A program made the translations under genes and the position numbers. From contig NC_045127.1 in assembly GCF_007655135.1 (NCBI RefSeq), positions 12,843,001-12,907,000 on the forward strand: DNA of 64,000 nt, read 5' to 3'. Positions within the stretch are counted from its first letter, which is position 1. Each line of letters opens with the position of its first letter. This document shows positions 1 through 10,911 of this stretch, in pieces. Source of the DNA: Punica granatum. Its lineage: Eukaryota; Streptophyta; Magnoliopsida; Myrtales; Lythraceae. The notes beneath the pieces are model-generated. The model was not told the DNA's origin and made no database searches. It was given only the letters and a program-made list of their open reading frames with translations.

Positions 1-97
1 GCTGAGCAGAAGAATGATCCAGGGAGAGAGAGAGAGAGATACCGTCATTCCATCACAAGCTTGGGAGTTGATTGAGCTTCGCCGATAAACCCTAGCG

Positions 98-355
98 ATG
101 ACTGTCCTCCAAGCTTCTCTCCTCATACTTTCTCCTATTGATCTATTTTCAAGTGAAAAACAAGAATTAGGGCAAGCCTGTGTACCAGTGGCTTTTCCGT
201 TGAGCAATCGCAATAAGAGCACAAGCTGGAAGCAGAATAAGAGCCATCCTCCCTTTCTCTCCTTTCCTTTCAAGTCGAGCTACCTCGTTCCTTCTTCTCC
301 TCGTACTAGGAAAAGGCATAAAAACTACAGAGCACTTCAATCGCAAGCAAGCTAG
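98..355 (+). CDS. Short hypothetical ORF behind a telo-box-like leader
   Basis: An 85-codon ATG ORF. The sequence just before the ATG contains AAACCCTAG (about 87-95), a telo-box-like motif common in plant 5' leaders, and a GA-rich run lies at 25-39. The N-terminus is hydrophobic and rich in Ser/Leu and the C-terminus is basic, which could suit a transit peptide. No domain is recognisable and no continuation exon was found. It may be the first exon of a gene cut by later insertions, or chance. Confidence 0.2.
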   Translation: MTVLQASLLILSPIDLFSSEKQELGQACVPVAFPLSNRNKSTSWKQNKSHPPFLSFPFKSSYLVPSSPRTRKRHKNYRALQSQAS

Positions 356-423
356 CATGTTTCGCGAAGCAACAATCAGATCGAACTTCCACCCCCCCAC
401 CCACCTCTCAAACTCAAGATGCC

Positions 424-558
424 TCAAGGGATAACATCTGGAGTTTGGATACTATTGTCTTCAGGTCCGACTGCCCCGTGCTCCTCCACGGCTGTCTTTC
501 TTTCCTCCCATTTTTGGTGCAAAGCCTTAATGGCTCTCATTTCTTCTTCATCTTCATC
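424..558 (-). pseudogene. Possible 3'-terminal coding exon of an acidic coiled-coil protein
   Basis: Read on the minus strand, an open stretch follows a TAG that could be an acceptor AG (560-559). It encodes an acidic run (DEDEEE), then a charged amphipathic segment containing KALHQKWEERK, and ends at TGA (426-424). Composition looks coding rather than repetitive. Similar acidic or charged codons continue upstream to about 660 in shifting frames, where a hAT-like repeat begins. I read it as the disrupted 3' end of a host gene. The family is not recognised and there is no good polypyrimidine tract. Confidence 0.25.
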
Positions 559-639
559 CTACTGTCTTCATCCTTATTCCAGTCTCCTTGGAAGCATCGT
601 TATTACTTCCTTCCCCCTTGCTGGAGCCGTTCCGCTTCT

Positions 640-828
640 CTCTCGTTATCAACCCATCCAACTGGCCGGCTCACATGGGTTCGATGGTTTGCCTAAAAAC
701 CGGCCGGTTTTTTGGGTTCACCGGTTTATTTATGCATTTTCGGTTTTTAAGCTAACCGGACCGGATAGAGGTCCAATTTCCGATTTGACCGGTCGCACCG
801 CTCGGTCCGGCCGGTTTTGATAACATTG
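640..828 (-). mobile_element. hAT-like CCGG-rich element end (fragment)
   Basis: On the minus strand this begins CAATGTTATCAAAACCGG at 828 and continues with a CCGG-rich composition. It matches the element starting at 21,272 (CAGTGTTATCAGAACTGG) over about 180 bp in order. Both share a block reading TTAGCTTAAAAAC and a later CCGGCCGGTTTTT. The terminal CA(A/G)TGTT form is like hAT termini. Only one end is present, so it is a truncated copy. Confidence 0.5.
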
Positions 829-1482
829 GCTATTTGGCTAGTCCACCTCGTACCTTGCTTATATATATATATATATATATATAAAATAAAAATCTATATG
901 TTATATATTATATGTATATATAATAAAAATCTAGAAAATTCCATTCAGAAAATTCATATGGCCTTCAATTTGTAGTATCCAAAAGATTTTATGGTATTTT
1001 CGATTTTTTTAAATGGAATATTGTAACTGACAATAATTTCGGAAGATTTTGTTGAAAATTTCATAGTAAAAGATAAATTTTAAAAACTAAAAAAACCGAG
1101 AAAATTTCTTTCATAAACGAAGCATTCTGGGACCATCTGACTAGGTTCACCTCGTACCTTACTTATATATATATATCAATTTTATTATATGTATAGATAC
1201 AAATATATATTTTTCTCTTCAAACACAATAATTAAAATACATAAAAAAAGAAAAAATATCATTCACATCATCTAGAATAACAAAATAAAACTAAACATCC
1301 ACAATTAAACGAGTCTCGCTAGGGGAAGGCCGAAGGGGAAGAGGAAGAAGAAGCATGGACGATGATTAGTGACTCTTGGTTTAGACATAGGACTTGACTT
1401 TATTATATTTATCAAATATGAAATTCAAATTATTATAACATATATAAAAAAAAAAAGAAGAAACATGGTCCACTTACAAGTT
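829..1482. repeat. AT-rich dispersed repeat and microsatellites
   Basis: AT-rich sequence with (AT)n runs near 860-885 and 1,163-1,176. The segment about 970-1,165 (AAAGATTTTATGGTATTTTC, then AAATGGAATATT) recurs near 25,765 and 30,125, and a portion lies at 29,810-29,930, so it is a dispersed family. No gene seen. Confidence 0.45.
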
Positions 1483-1647
1483 CTGGGTACCCTACACAGT
1501 AGAATCGGAACTACAACCTGTTTTCACCGGTTCCTTAAATTGTTACCCTGACCCTACCCTATTTTTAGTTAGATTTACCCAGACTCTACCCTAACGGGTA
1601 GATTCTAACAGGTTTTAAGTCAACTCGTTACCTGTACACCACCCTTA
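1483..1647. mobile_element. hAT-type MITE relic, right arm
   Basis: Matches the right arm of the 23,362-24,041 MITE in order: a GGTACCC box, a GTTTTCA(C/A) box, a CCTACCCTA box, then the terminus TGTACACCACCCTTA. No matching left arm is visible, so this is a truncated copy. Confidence 0.45.
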
Positions 1648-2399
1648 TTAGAAAGTTATATATTATTTAAGAAACATCTTTTTATATATTATTTTATTTT
1701 ATAATTTTAAAAAGGCTCATTTGAATATGAAACAATTATTATTCTAGACTAGGATGCAACTCTCGCGTGTTGCTGCGGATAAGAAAAAATTTTCATCAAT
1801 TTTTTAGTTTATCATAGTAGCTTGTGCGATGATCAACGTAGAGTATGACTGAAACTAATGACAAATTCAATTATATATAAAACGATGACGACATAAATAT
1901 ATAAATGTTATACTTAATATAGGTATGTAATACTACACTTACAATAAACACCAATATTGTCATACGAAGTACCAAATGTAATCTATAAAGAAAATTTAAT
2001 TGAGCACTATTAGTTAAAATATATACCTATCAAAAGAAGGGATTAACTCATTTTATTATATCAAATATATTAATTTTCTAAGATTGATTAGTTGAGAATT
2101 TATAAATTTATTAGTTATAAATTATGAGGTTATTTTAAATAAATAAATAAATATATATATATATATATAATGATTTAATAATGATAATTTTTTGCTTAAA
2201 CGAAAAAGGAAAGATAAACGAAAGAATTGAGGGGTCCGTTAGAATCAGAGACATCATGATAAAGAAATATTCTAATCTCCAATAGCACTCACTTCATCGT
2301 TATTATATTATGAAAAAGCCTCAACAACTGTTTTAGTACATGAAGATATATGGTGGCAAATAAGAAAATTATTCTAGAAATTGGGTATTGTCAAGTAAA
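1648..2399. other. AT-rich spacer
   Basis: AT-rich intergenic DNA with an (AT)n run near 2,152-2,170. I see no gene or terminal structure. Confidence 0.4.
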
Positions 2400-3487
2400 A
2401 TCGTGCAGGTCACATAAAAGAAGCCATTTTGGGTTTCAGATTTTGCCCATAATACGATTCCCTCCAAGCCAACAACTGCGCTGTACCATCCATGCCACCC
2501 GATCTATTCCTCATCATCGATCTTCGGGCTCTGTTCAATTTGTTATACGGGACCTACTAGGACATCAGAATCTCCTAATATTAACCAATTAGTAAGTACG
2601 CTCTCACCGCATTTCATGTATGGTTGCGGGCTAGTTTGAATTTGATTATAGGTGCTTGCATGATTAACCAAGAAAATTAGACAATAATATGTACATTCAT
2701 GTTTCGAAACTCATGAGATAAGGGGCAAATCATAAGATGAATTCAGGATCTGGCCTCCATGATCATCGATTGAACCTTGGAGTATCAATCCTAGCTTGTC
2801 ATATTCAAGCCCACTAGCTCAATAACGGGTGCACCTCAAAGCTGAGATGATAAAACAGCTTGTACGTGACTGCAGATCTTAAGGTGTACGTGGCAATTAA
2901 TGGTAGGACTTGTTGCCATAATCGGCTCATCAATGGCTTGGATGATAATGGCCCTAGTTATGTCCCTAATGCTGGCATCGAGCTCGAGGCAAGGAAAGTC
3001 CGTGGGAGAGATCAAGAATGTAGTATGTGTATGAAATGATGCAAATGCTCAGATGGACATGATACTGCTATCTCTTGAACATATAGATCTGCCATGCAAA
3101 ATTCCATCATAATTTTGATCCAGTGGATCGGAGTCGGCATCCATGAACTGGCCACTCTAAACTTGCAAACTCTGCCTCGGCCGCTTGTGACGGTCAAGTC
3201 TCCTTTTACTCAGGAATAAGTCGAGTTCTTTGCATGTTTATACAGGTAGAGGCTTAATGTTGAATTGAAGTTCGTTCAATTCGGCGGAGATTAAGTAGCA
3301 GAAATCCTATGCAGAATTCCTTCCGTCCGTTCAACTCATCCATAAAGAGAGACTGAGTTTATTTTCCATACTCCGAAAAAAGAAAAAAGATATCAGATAG
3401 CTCTAATCGAGTCCATGAATATCTCTTAGATAACAAGAAGAAAAGCAAAAGGAAAATACTAACAAGCAAAGCAGCCCAGATCACCAT
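2400..3487. repeat. 3'-flank half of tandem unit A (paralogous to 7,190-8,207)
   Basis: This flank downstream of minus-strand gene A recurs downstream of gene C. Shared landmarks in the same order are GGTCACATAA(A/C)AG, a CCAAGCCAACAAC-like box, GGACCTACTAGGACATC, CTCCTAATATTAA and GAACTGGC(C/T)ACT. The duplicated unit therefore spans at least 2,400-5,300 and 7,190-9,790, well beyond the coding exons. Confidence 0.6.
3358..3363 (-). promoter_or_regulatory. Poly(A) signal of gene A
   Basis: AATAAA on the minus strand about 125 nt beyond the stop codon. The same motif lies at 8,178-8,183 beyond the stop of paralogue C, inside conserved flank. Confidence 0.45.
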
Positions 3488-5191
3488 CTACTTCTTATTC
3501 TTCTTCTTCTTCTTCTTCCTGTGTTCATCTGAAAGTGGAGGAAACTGCTTATCATCGAGAGTATAGGGTGATGGCGTTGCTGGCCTTGGTGGCTGTGCTG
3601 GCGTTGCAGGCCTTAATGGCGGCTGTGGTGTTGCAGGCCTTAGTGGCTGTGCTGGAGTTGCAGGCCTTGATTGCGGCTGCGGCGATGCTAGCCTAGGTGG
3701 CGATTGGGGTGGTGGTGGTGGCTGGTGGAGTACCCTCTCGTCTTCTATGCCCGAGGTGGCGTTGGCCTGTTGCTTGTGACACTGATGATCACTCAGTGTT
3801 CCTGACCTTGGGTGGCCCATAGTGTTGCTCCCGCCCACTGACAGAGGATGACCTCCATTTTTTGTTAGATTATCTGGAACATAGGGTGTCGGGGGAGGAA
3901 GCTCTGCAGCAAGTTCCTTAACCAGTCTAAGGGTCTCTGGGGAAGACGGCCTGGGTGGCGAGTCGGGCTGCTTACTCCATTTCTTGGCAAAGTCTGCAAG
4001 GGATGCTCGGGCTTTCATATCACGGTGAAGTTCGCTGAGCACCTGCTGCTTTTGATGGTCTCCTGGTTGATACTGATGATGATGTCCGGCCGATGCTACT
4101 AAATCTGGCGAGGGGCCCTGAGCAGAAACCCTGTTCTCTGGCCCTGAATTAACAACAACAATGCAATATTTATCAGAGTTCTGTTTGATCAAGATCACCC
4201 AACATCAGACAATCCTCCTCATCATAGTAGTCAGTTAGTACACATACCCATCCTTCGCTCCGCGATGGCCACTGATGCACCCAAATGGGTTGTTGACGGT
4301 CCCAGTGGGCGAGGATTCGATGTGGAGGCCTTGCCACTCGGGTACTGATGATGAGATCCTAGAGGGGTAGACCTAAGGTCCCTTGATGGTCCCGTGGCCA
4401 TCGGCTGTCCGGGGCCCTGCATCGATGATGATGACACAATCTCTTTATTTTTGCTGCCTTGGTTGCTGGAAGATGATCCTGCCATTGTCCATGGAAGTAA
4501 CAATCAATCAGTTGAAGTTTCTTGCAGTCAGCTTATCAAATTTGTAAAAACAGAGGATGCATTTTCCGAACAGGGAGGAGATCATTGCTTCCTCGAACTT
4601 AAGTCGGACAGACTTCCTATATAAACTCTTTGCTGATTTCAGGTGAAACCCGATTTTGTGAATCGCGGGGTGTGGTCCATATATTATCTGAAAGTTCTTG
4701 ATGGGACTCTTAAATCTCGAATTCACATATCCATAATGAATTGTGTTTCAATATGCACATATATCCAGCCTATTGATGTATACATTTTTCAGTACAGTAA
4801 GCAATCAAAAGTGATATACTCATGGAAGAAAGACTATATACGTTTTTCGAAAAACATTAAAAAATCAAAAGAAAAACTTAATAAACTGATTAAATTTGTG
4901 TCCGGAAAGACGGTTTATCATTTTACCTTCTTCGATGCCCACCAAAGGCGATGACGAGGGTGCTCTGTTGTTGCTGTCACCATAAAAGCCATGGTGATAT
5001 TGTCCGCTTGGCGAGTTGGAGAAGCCAGAGTCGGTGTCTGGGGAATGCTGTTGAAACCCTGTCCTCGATGATGATGCAGTGGTGAACTGGCAGGCCTGCT
5101 GCTGATCTTCATCTTGATGATCACTCGATGTTTGCGCCGTTCGTGATTTTGGATGGGGAACAGAATTGCCGTTCGGCTGCTGTTGATCCAT
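3488..5191 (-). CDS. Orphan P/Q/S-rich disordered protein, copy A (3 exons, 383 aa)
   Basis: Exons on the minus strand are 5,191-4,927, 4,478-4,248 and 4,143-3,488. They total 1,152 nt, or 383 codons plus stop. Every junction is GT..AG and both introns are phase 1. Exon 1 is rich in Q, S, H and G. Exon 2 is S/P/G-rich. Exon 3 has a helix-prone charged block (SLADFAKKWSKQ, then ETLRLVKEL and PTPYVP), a proline track, four near-repeats built on RPATP, and a lysine-rich C-terminus encoded by a CTT-type microsatellite. The tail could be a nuclear-localisation signal, which is inference. There is no signal peptide, membrane span or domain I recognise. Paralogue C keeps the same exon phases, TATA box and AATAAA, which is the main argument that this is a real gene. 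Function unknown. Confidence 0.6.
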
Positions 5192-5277
5192 TGCGAATTG
5201 TCTATTCTTGGGTGAACGTAGGGTGGATAGATAAAACAGTTAAGATGATTGAGCAGTCAACTGGATAACTTTATGCA

Positions 5278-5286
5278 ATATATAGG
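5278..5286 (-). promoter_or_regulatory. TATA box of gene A
   Basis: CTATATATT on the minus strand, about 90 nt upstream of the ATG at 5,191. Gene C has a TATA motif at 9,740-9,747 at nearly the same distance, within similar sequence. Confidence 0.5.
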
Positions 5287-5764
5287 GAGAGCTTCTTGGA
5301 ATTTCAGTAGTCTCGAGTTTAACTATTGCACGAGTGGTTTCTCAAGATTTAAGCACTTCCTGGTTTTAAAGATTTAGTTTATCAAGAAAAGGAAACAAAG
5401 AAGTTCAAGATTTTTGTATGGCTTGCACAGCTCCTACTGGCCTAGTTCAAGATTTAACGATTTGGTCATTGTTTAGGCTCCATTCTGACACCCCGTGTGG
5501 CTTATCGTATTATTTTCTCTTTTTGAGCCGTTCGTATGGACATGTAATTTCACTGTGATAGTACCATAGAATGACCTAAAATAATCAATTTTCCCCAGCC
5601 AAGTTTATTAACAATCTGCCGTATATCTTATGGTAAAATTAAGGGAAAAAAACAAGCAGCACAGCTCCACATCCTAACTCCTGACAAGTGGAACTTAAAA
5701 AAATGCAATCCTGATATAATGAAGAGGAAGCCTAAAAATGTTCTCCTATGAAATTTCTAGTTTT

Positions 5765-6447
5765 CTAGATTATCTGGAACATAGGGGGTCGGGGCAGGGA
5801 GCTCTGCGCCAAGTTCCTTGAGTAGTCAAAGAGTCTCCGGGGAAGACTGCCTGGGCGGTGAGTCGGGCTGCTTACCCCATTTCCTGGCAAAGTCTGCTGA
5901 AATGCTCGGGCTTTCATATGATGCTCAAATTCGCTGAGCACCTGCTGCTTTTGATGGTCTCCTGGTTGGTCGGCCTGTGATGGCAGCAGCGCAAAGCCAA
6001 TTGGGTGCTGCTGATCCTTATTACAATGTTCAGTTGATGCTACCATCACCGGCGTAGGCGTCTGCACAGAAGCCCTCTTCCCTGGCCTGCATTAACAACA
6101 ACAGCAATGCAATGTTTATCAAAATACTGTTTGATTCAGATCGCAATGTGTTTATCATAGTAGTTTGTTAGTACACATACCTGTCCTTTGCTCTGCATTG
6201 GCCAGTGATAGCGCCTGAACCTGGGCTGCCATGTCTGGCCCCAGTTGGCTGTTGTCGAAGTGATTCTCATCCAGATGAACTCTTGTTGGTCCCAATCTGA
6301 GATGATGTAATGGAGGGCCTGCCTTCGATGAGGAAGCCAAGCCAATCGGGTGCTGTTGATGAAATCCAGGTGGAGTAGAGTGGTGGTCTCTTGATGGCCC
6401 TGCCGTCGGTCTTTCTGGTTTTGCTGTTTTGTTTGCTGGAAGATATC
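5765..6447 (-). pseudogene. Orphan P/Q-rich family, copy B (5'-truncated, frameshifted)
   Basis: Exon 2 (6,447-6,181) and exon 3 (from 6,086 down to about 5,765) are recognisable, with the family's AG|GA acceptor and G|GTATGT donor. Exon 1 and the promoter are missing. Homology to the A/C intron fades near 6,660 and unrelated sequence follows. One G is missing just after the exon 3 acceptor relative to A and C, so the spliced frame meets a TGA within about 15 codons. A further shift changes the frame before the PTPYVP segment. I call it a decayed partial duplicate. Confidence 0.6.
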
Positions 6448-6660
6448 CTGCCATTGCCCATGAAAGGTTCGATCAATTGGAGAATTTCCCCTATTTAAAG
6501 GCTTAGCTGATTTCCGGTGATACCCGAATCTGTAAAAAGTGGGGGTAAGGTCCATATATTATCTGAAATTTTTTGCCCGATTTATTTAGATTTTGAATTC
6601 ACATCACTGCAATGAAATGTGTTTGAATATGCCCATATAGCCAGCAGCCTATTGTAAATC

Positions 6661-7189
6661 TTGAAGTTGACGATCCTTGGGGGGTCTCTCCATCTCGGGA
6701 GTTCACCGAGTGGATATATATATAAAGTACGGAAACTGCAGAGGATATCTAATGAATCGGAGGTTGAGATTTAGGATCCAAAAGATACACATTGCTATGG
6801 ATCGGAGCTTGACATTTATAAATTACAACAAAACGTACAATATGACATTATGAGATCCCAACCTGATCCACATTGAGATTTATGAAGTATTTCACAGTTC
6901 ATTAAAGATATAAGATATAATAAGCTTGAAAAACCGGTGCTATACAATAATTTAACACCAATATACAAAACATGAATTTTAAATGATTTTTTGTTTCAAT
7001 AATGGTTATAATCTATTATATATAATACATAAAGGTGCAGTGAAAGATATTATTTTCACATGCGATACATCTGATTTTTATACAAGTACATGATGAAATT
7101 GATAAATAATAAAAATAAAATACATCATATTTTGCGCAACGCACGGGCTCTACCAGTGGCTTAGTATAAGTCTTTTAATCACTTCTCAA
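6661..7189. other. AT-rich spacer between copies B and C
   Basis: No gene seen. Near 7,130-7,150 there is a GCGCAACGCACGGGC motif like those near Helitron 3' ends, but without a convincing CTRR terminus. Confidence 0.35.
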
Positions 7190-8207
7190 GGAGGTCACAT
7201 AACAGCAGCCATTTGTGTTCCATATTTTACCGATAATCCCATTGCCTCCAGGCCAACAACAACTGCCCTTCACCACCTAACAACCGTTCTCTTTCTCTTC
7301 ATCGATCTTAGGGCTCTCTTAATTTGTTAGTTATATTGGACCTACTAGGACATCGGAATCTCCTAATATTAATCTACTAGTTCGATCTCAACACACTATA
7401 TGGTGGCAGGTTATCTATAGCTAGTCCAATTATAAGTTCTTGCCCAAATTAAACAAGGACATTAGACAATAATATGAGTACATTTCATGTTTTGAAATTC
7501 ACGAGATCCAGAGCCAATCATAAGATGAAATCATGATCTGGCCTTTGGGTACCATGATCGGTTGAATCTCTCGAATTATCAATCCCAGCATGTTGTATTC
7601 AAGTTCCTAGATTAATCCATCCACCTTGAACCTGAGGAGAATAAACAGCTTGTGCGTGGCTTGAGATCTTAAGCCATTTGTGGAAACTAATGGTAGGACT
7701 TGTTTCTGCCATAGTCAGTTAAATGGCTTGGACAAATAGTGGGCCTGCTTACATGCCGACATCGAGCTTGAGGCAAAGCAAGTCCGTTGGAGAGCTGGAG
7801 AATACAGTAGGTATATGCGATGAACCATTGCCCAGATGGTATGATACTGCACGGCCTGAACATTCTCATTCATTATGTGGAAAGGGGAATTCATACTTCC
7901 ATGGGAAATTCCATCATTATATTCGATCGGGAAGGGTTGGAGTCAGTGTCCGTGAACTGGCTACTTTAGATTGGCAAACTCTGTCTTAGCAGCTCATGAT
8001 CATGACAGTCAAGTTTCCACGTACTCAGGCAAATATGTCGAGTTCTTCGTATGTTTATACAAATGGAGGCTTAATAGTGAAGAGAGAGACTAAGTTCAAT
8101 TGGAAGAAAAAGTAGTAGAAATCCTATGCAGATCTCCACCTACTCATTTTTCAACTCATCCGGAAAGAGAAACTGGGTTTATTTTTCGACATTCAGTGGA
8201 GAAGATC
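7190..8207. repeat. 3'-flank half of tandem unit C (paralogous to 2,400-3,487)
   Basis: Downstream flank of gene C, collinear with the flank of gene A, including the conserved AATAAA at 8,178-8,183 (minus strand). No independent ORF here looks real. Confidence 0.6.
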
Positions 8208-9660
8208 TCATTTTTCTTCTTCTTTTTCTCCTTCTTCTTGTTCTTCTTTGATTGGCTGAAAGTGGAGTGGTGGCATTGTTGGCCTTGGTTGCGGTGGTGG
8301 CTTTGCTGACCTTGTTAAATCTGATGGCATTGCAGGGCTTGTTTGCAGCAGCGGCATCGCTCGCTGGCCTTGGTGGCAGCCGGGGTGCATTGCAGGCATT
8401 GGCTGCAGTGGCAGTGTTGCTGGCCTTGATGCCAGTGGTGCCGTTGCTGGCCTTGGTTGCTGTGGTAGGCGCCATTGGGGCGCACTCTCATCTTCTGTGC
8501 CCGAGGTGGTATCAGGATGCGCTTTTTTTTGCTCGGTCATGGTGTCCTTGTTGACCAATCCAGAGTACTCAAATGGGCCCTTTGCGAAGTGCGATGATGT
8601 GGACCCAAGCTGCTGGTCTTGAAGGTCTCCTGGTTGGAAGGCACATGAGGGCAGCGCAGAGCCAATCAGTGACTGTTGATACTGATGATAATTCTCAGCT
8701 GATGTTACCATCACTGGTTTGGGGCCCCGGCCTGTAACCCTGTTCCCTGGCCCTGCATCAACAACAACAAAGCAATGTTTATCAGAGTTCTGCTTAATCC
8801 AGATCACCGGACATCAGACAAATCTCCTCGTTATAGTTGTAAGTTAGACCACATACCCGTCCTTTGCTCCGCATTGGCCAGTGATGCGTCCAAATGGGTT
8901 CTTGATGGTCCCAGTCGGAGAGGATTCGGTCGAGGCTCTGCCTGCTATGTGGAGGCCTTGCCGCTCGGGTGCTGTTGATAATTAGATCCCAGTGGGGTAG
9001 ACCGAGGGTCTCTTATTGGTCCCATGGCCCATGAAGACAATCCTGCCATTGGCCATGAAAGGGTCAATTAATCAATTGAAGTTTCTTGCAGTATCAGCTT
9101 TTCAGACAGATGAGATCATTCTCGAATTTAAATCGGAGAGACTTCCCACATAAACTTCTTGTTGATGAAACTGTTAAATCTTGAATTCACGTATCCGTAA
9201 TGTATTGTGTTTCAATATGCATATATAATATCCAGCCTATTGATGTACACATGTTTCAATACAGTAAGCAATCAAAGTGTTATTTACATGGAAGAAAACT
9301 TAATAAACTGATTAAATTCGATTCCGGAAAGATTGTTTATCATTTACCTTGTTTGACATCCTCGTTCTGTGGGTCCTGATGCAGATCTTTCACCAGCAAA
9401 GGCATCGATGAGGATGCTCGGTTGTTGCTGTCGCCAAGAAAGCCATCTGAGCACTGCTGACGACAATGATATGGTCCGCTCTGCGATAAGGGCCTGGAGT
9501 CGGTGACCAGGGAATGCAGTTGAAATACCGCCCTCGAAGATGATGCAGTGGCAAACTGGCAGGCCTGCTTCTGCTCTTCATATTGATGATCACTCGATCT
9601 TTGCGCCATTCGCGATCGTCGGCAGTCCAAAGAATCGTAATTTGACTGCTGTTGACCCAT
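8208..9660 (-). CDS. Orphan P/Q/S-rich disordered protein, copy C (3 exons, 347 aa)
   Basis: Exons on the minus strand are 9,660-9,348, 9,042-8,857 and 8,752-8,208, totalling 1,044 nt or 347 codons plus stop. All introns are GT..AG and phase 1, as in copy A. Exon 1 begins MGQQQ and keeps blocks such as SSDHQ, QACQF and GDSNNRA. Exon 2 keeps RSTPLGS and SGKASTS. Exon 3 starts GPGNRV. The AKKW...PTPYVP block of copy A is replaced by other sequence. The C-terminal half is P/M/A-rich with RPAT and RPTMPP repeats and ends in a Glu/Lys tail, opposite in charge to the Lys tail of copy A. No domain, signal peptide or membrane span is seen. Function unknown. Confidence 0.6.
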
Positions 9661-9739
9661 TGTGGATTGTTGACTCTTGGGAGACCACAAAGTATAAATA
9701 GTTGAGATGATTGAGCAGTCAACTGAATAACTTCATGCC

Positions 9740-9747
9740 CTATATAG
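9740..9747 (-). promoter_or_regulatory. TATA box of gene C
   Basis: Minus-strand CTATATAG about 80 nt upstream of the ATG at 9,660, equivalent to the TATA of copy A. A short GA run follows on the plus strand. Confidence 0.5.
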
Positions 9748-10149
9748 AGAGAGAGACAGAGCGTCTTGGAGTTTCACTTTCAGTAGTCCCGAGTTTAACT
9801 GATTGCATGAGTGGTTTTCAAGATTTAGTTTACCAAGAAAAGGGAGAAAAGAAATTCAAGAAATCAGGTGAGGCTCGTGCTGTATTTTTAAGAGAAGATT
9901 TAGTTATATTTTGGCTATCATTTTCCAGCACCCCGAGTGGCTTAACGTAGTATTTTCAGTTGTTCATGCTGGCATATAAGTACCATAGCAAAACCGAAGA
10001 AATCCATGGCACCAACCAACCTTATTAACAGTACCGTTGAATCTATCGGAAATATCATGCATAAAATAAGGAAATATATAAAGAAGCATAATTGCATGCC
10101 CTCACTCCTGATATGTGGAAGAGGAAACCTAAAAACGTTCTCGTGAGGA

Positions 10150-10911
10150 GATTTCTACGAGTTTCCAGGGAAGACGGCCTGGGGGACTAGTCGGGCTGCT
10201 GACCCAGTTTCTTGACAAAGTCTCCAATGGATGCTTGAACTGCCATATCATAATCAACTTTAGTAGCTTAGCATATTATTTGCAGCTGTTCGTGTTGACA
10301 CGCAACTTCACCATAACAATTCCATAGCATAACCAAAAGTAATCCATGTGCAGGAACCAAGCTTAATACCAGTACCGTAGAATCTATCAGAAATCAAACG
10401 TAAAATAGGGAAATAAATAAATCAGAATTGTATGTCGTAACTCCTGATGTGTGGAAATGTGTGGAAGAGGAAACCTAAAAAGGTTCTCCCGAGGAAATTT
10501 CTCTACTTAAGAAGATTTTCTGGAACATAGGGGGTCGGTTCAGGGAGCTCTGCATAAAGTTCCTGGAGTAGTCTAAGAGTCTCTAGGGAAGTCTGCAAAG
10601 CAGCATAGTGGTTCGGGTCTGGGACCTCTGCATCAAGTTCCTTGGGCTGCAGACCCAGTTTCTTGGCTAAGTCTGCAAAGGATGCACAATCGGCCTTCCA
10701 TACCAATAGCAAAATTGCTGGTGTGTCCGGGTTTGCTGGCTCGTGATGGCAGCGCCAAGCCATTTGGATGCTGTTGATGTTGCTGCTGATGATGATTTAC
10801 AGTCAATGCTACCATCATTGGCACGTGTCCCTGGAGGTTGGCGCATTAACAACAACAATGCAATGTTCTGCTCAATCCAGATCACTGGACAATAGACAAT
10901 TCTCCTTGTCA
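10150..10911 (-). pseudogene. Orphan P/Q-rich family, copy D (two exon 3 fragments)
   Basis: Two pieces match exon 3 of the family: about 10,150-10,250 and 10,503-10,911. The second encodes FADLAKKLG and ETLRLLQEL followed by PTPYVP, so it preserves the block missing from copy C. The intron 2 acceptor is destroyed (ATGCAG in B and C is ATGCGC here). Family homology stops at 10,911, where an LTR-like repeat begins with TGTCCTAG. Exons 1 and 2 are absent. Confidence 0.55.

Noticed and set aside
7130..7165. Helitron 3' end
   Set aside because: A GCAACGCACGGGC motif is present but a matching hairpin arm and CTRR terminus are not convincing.
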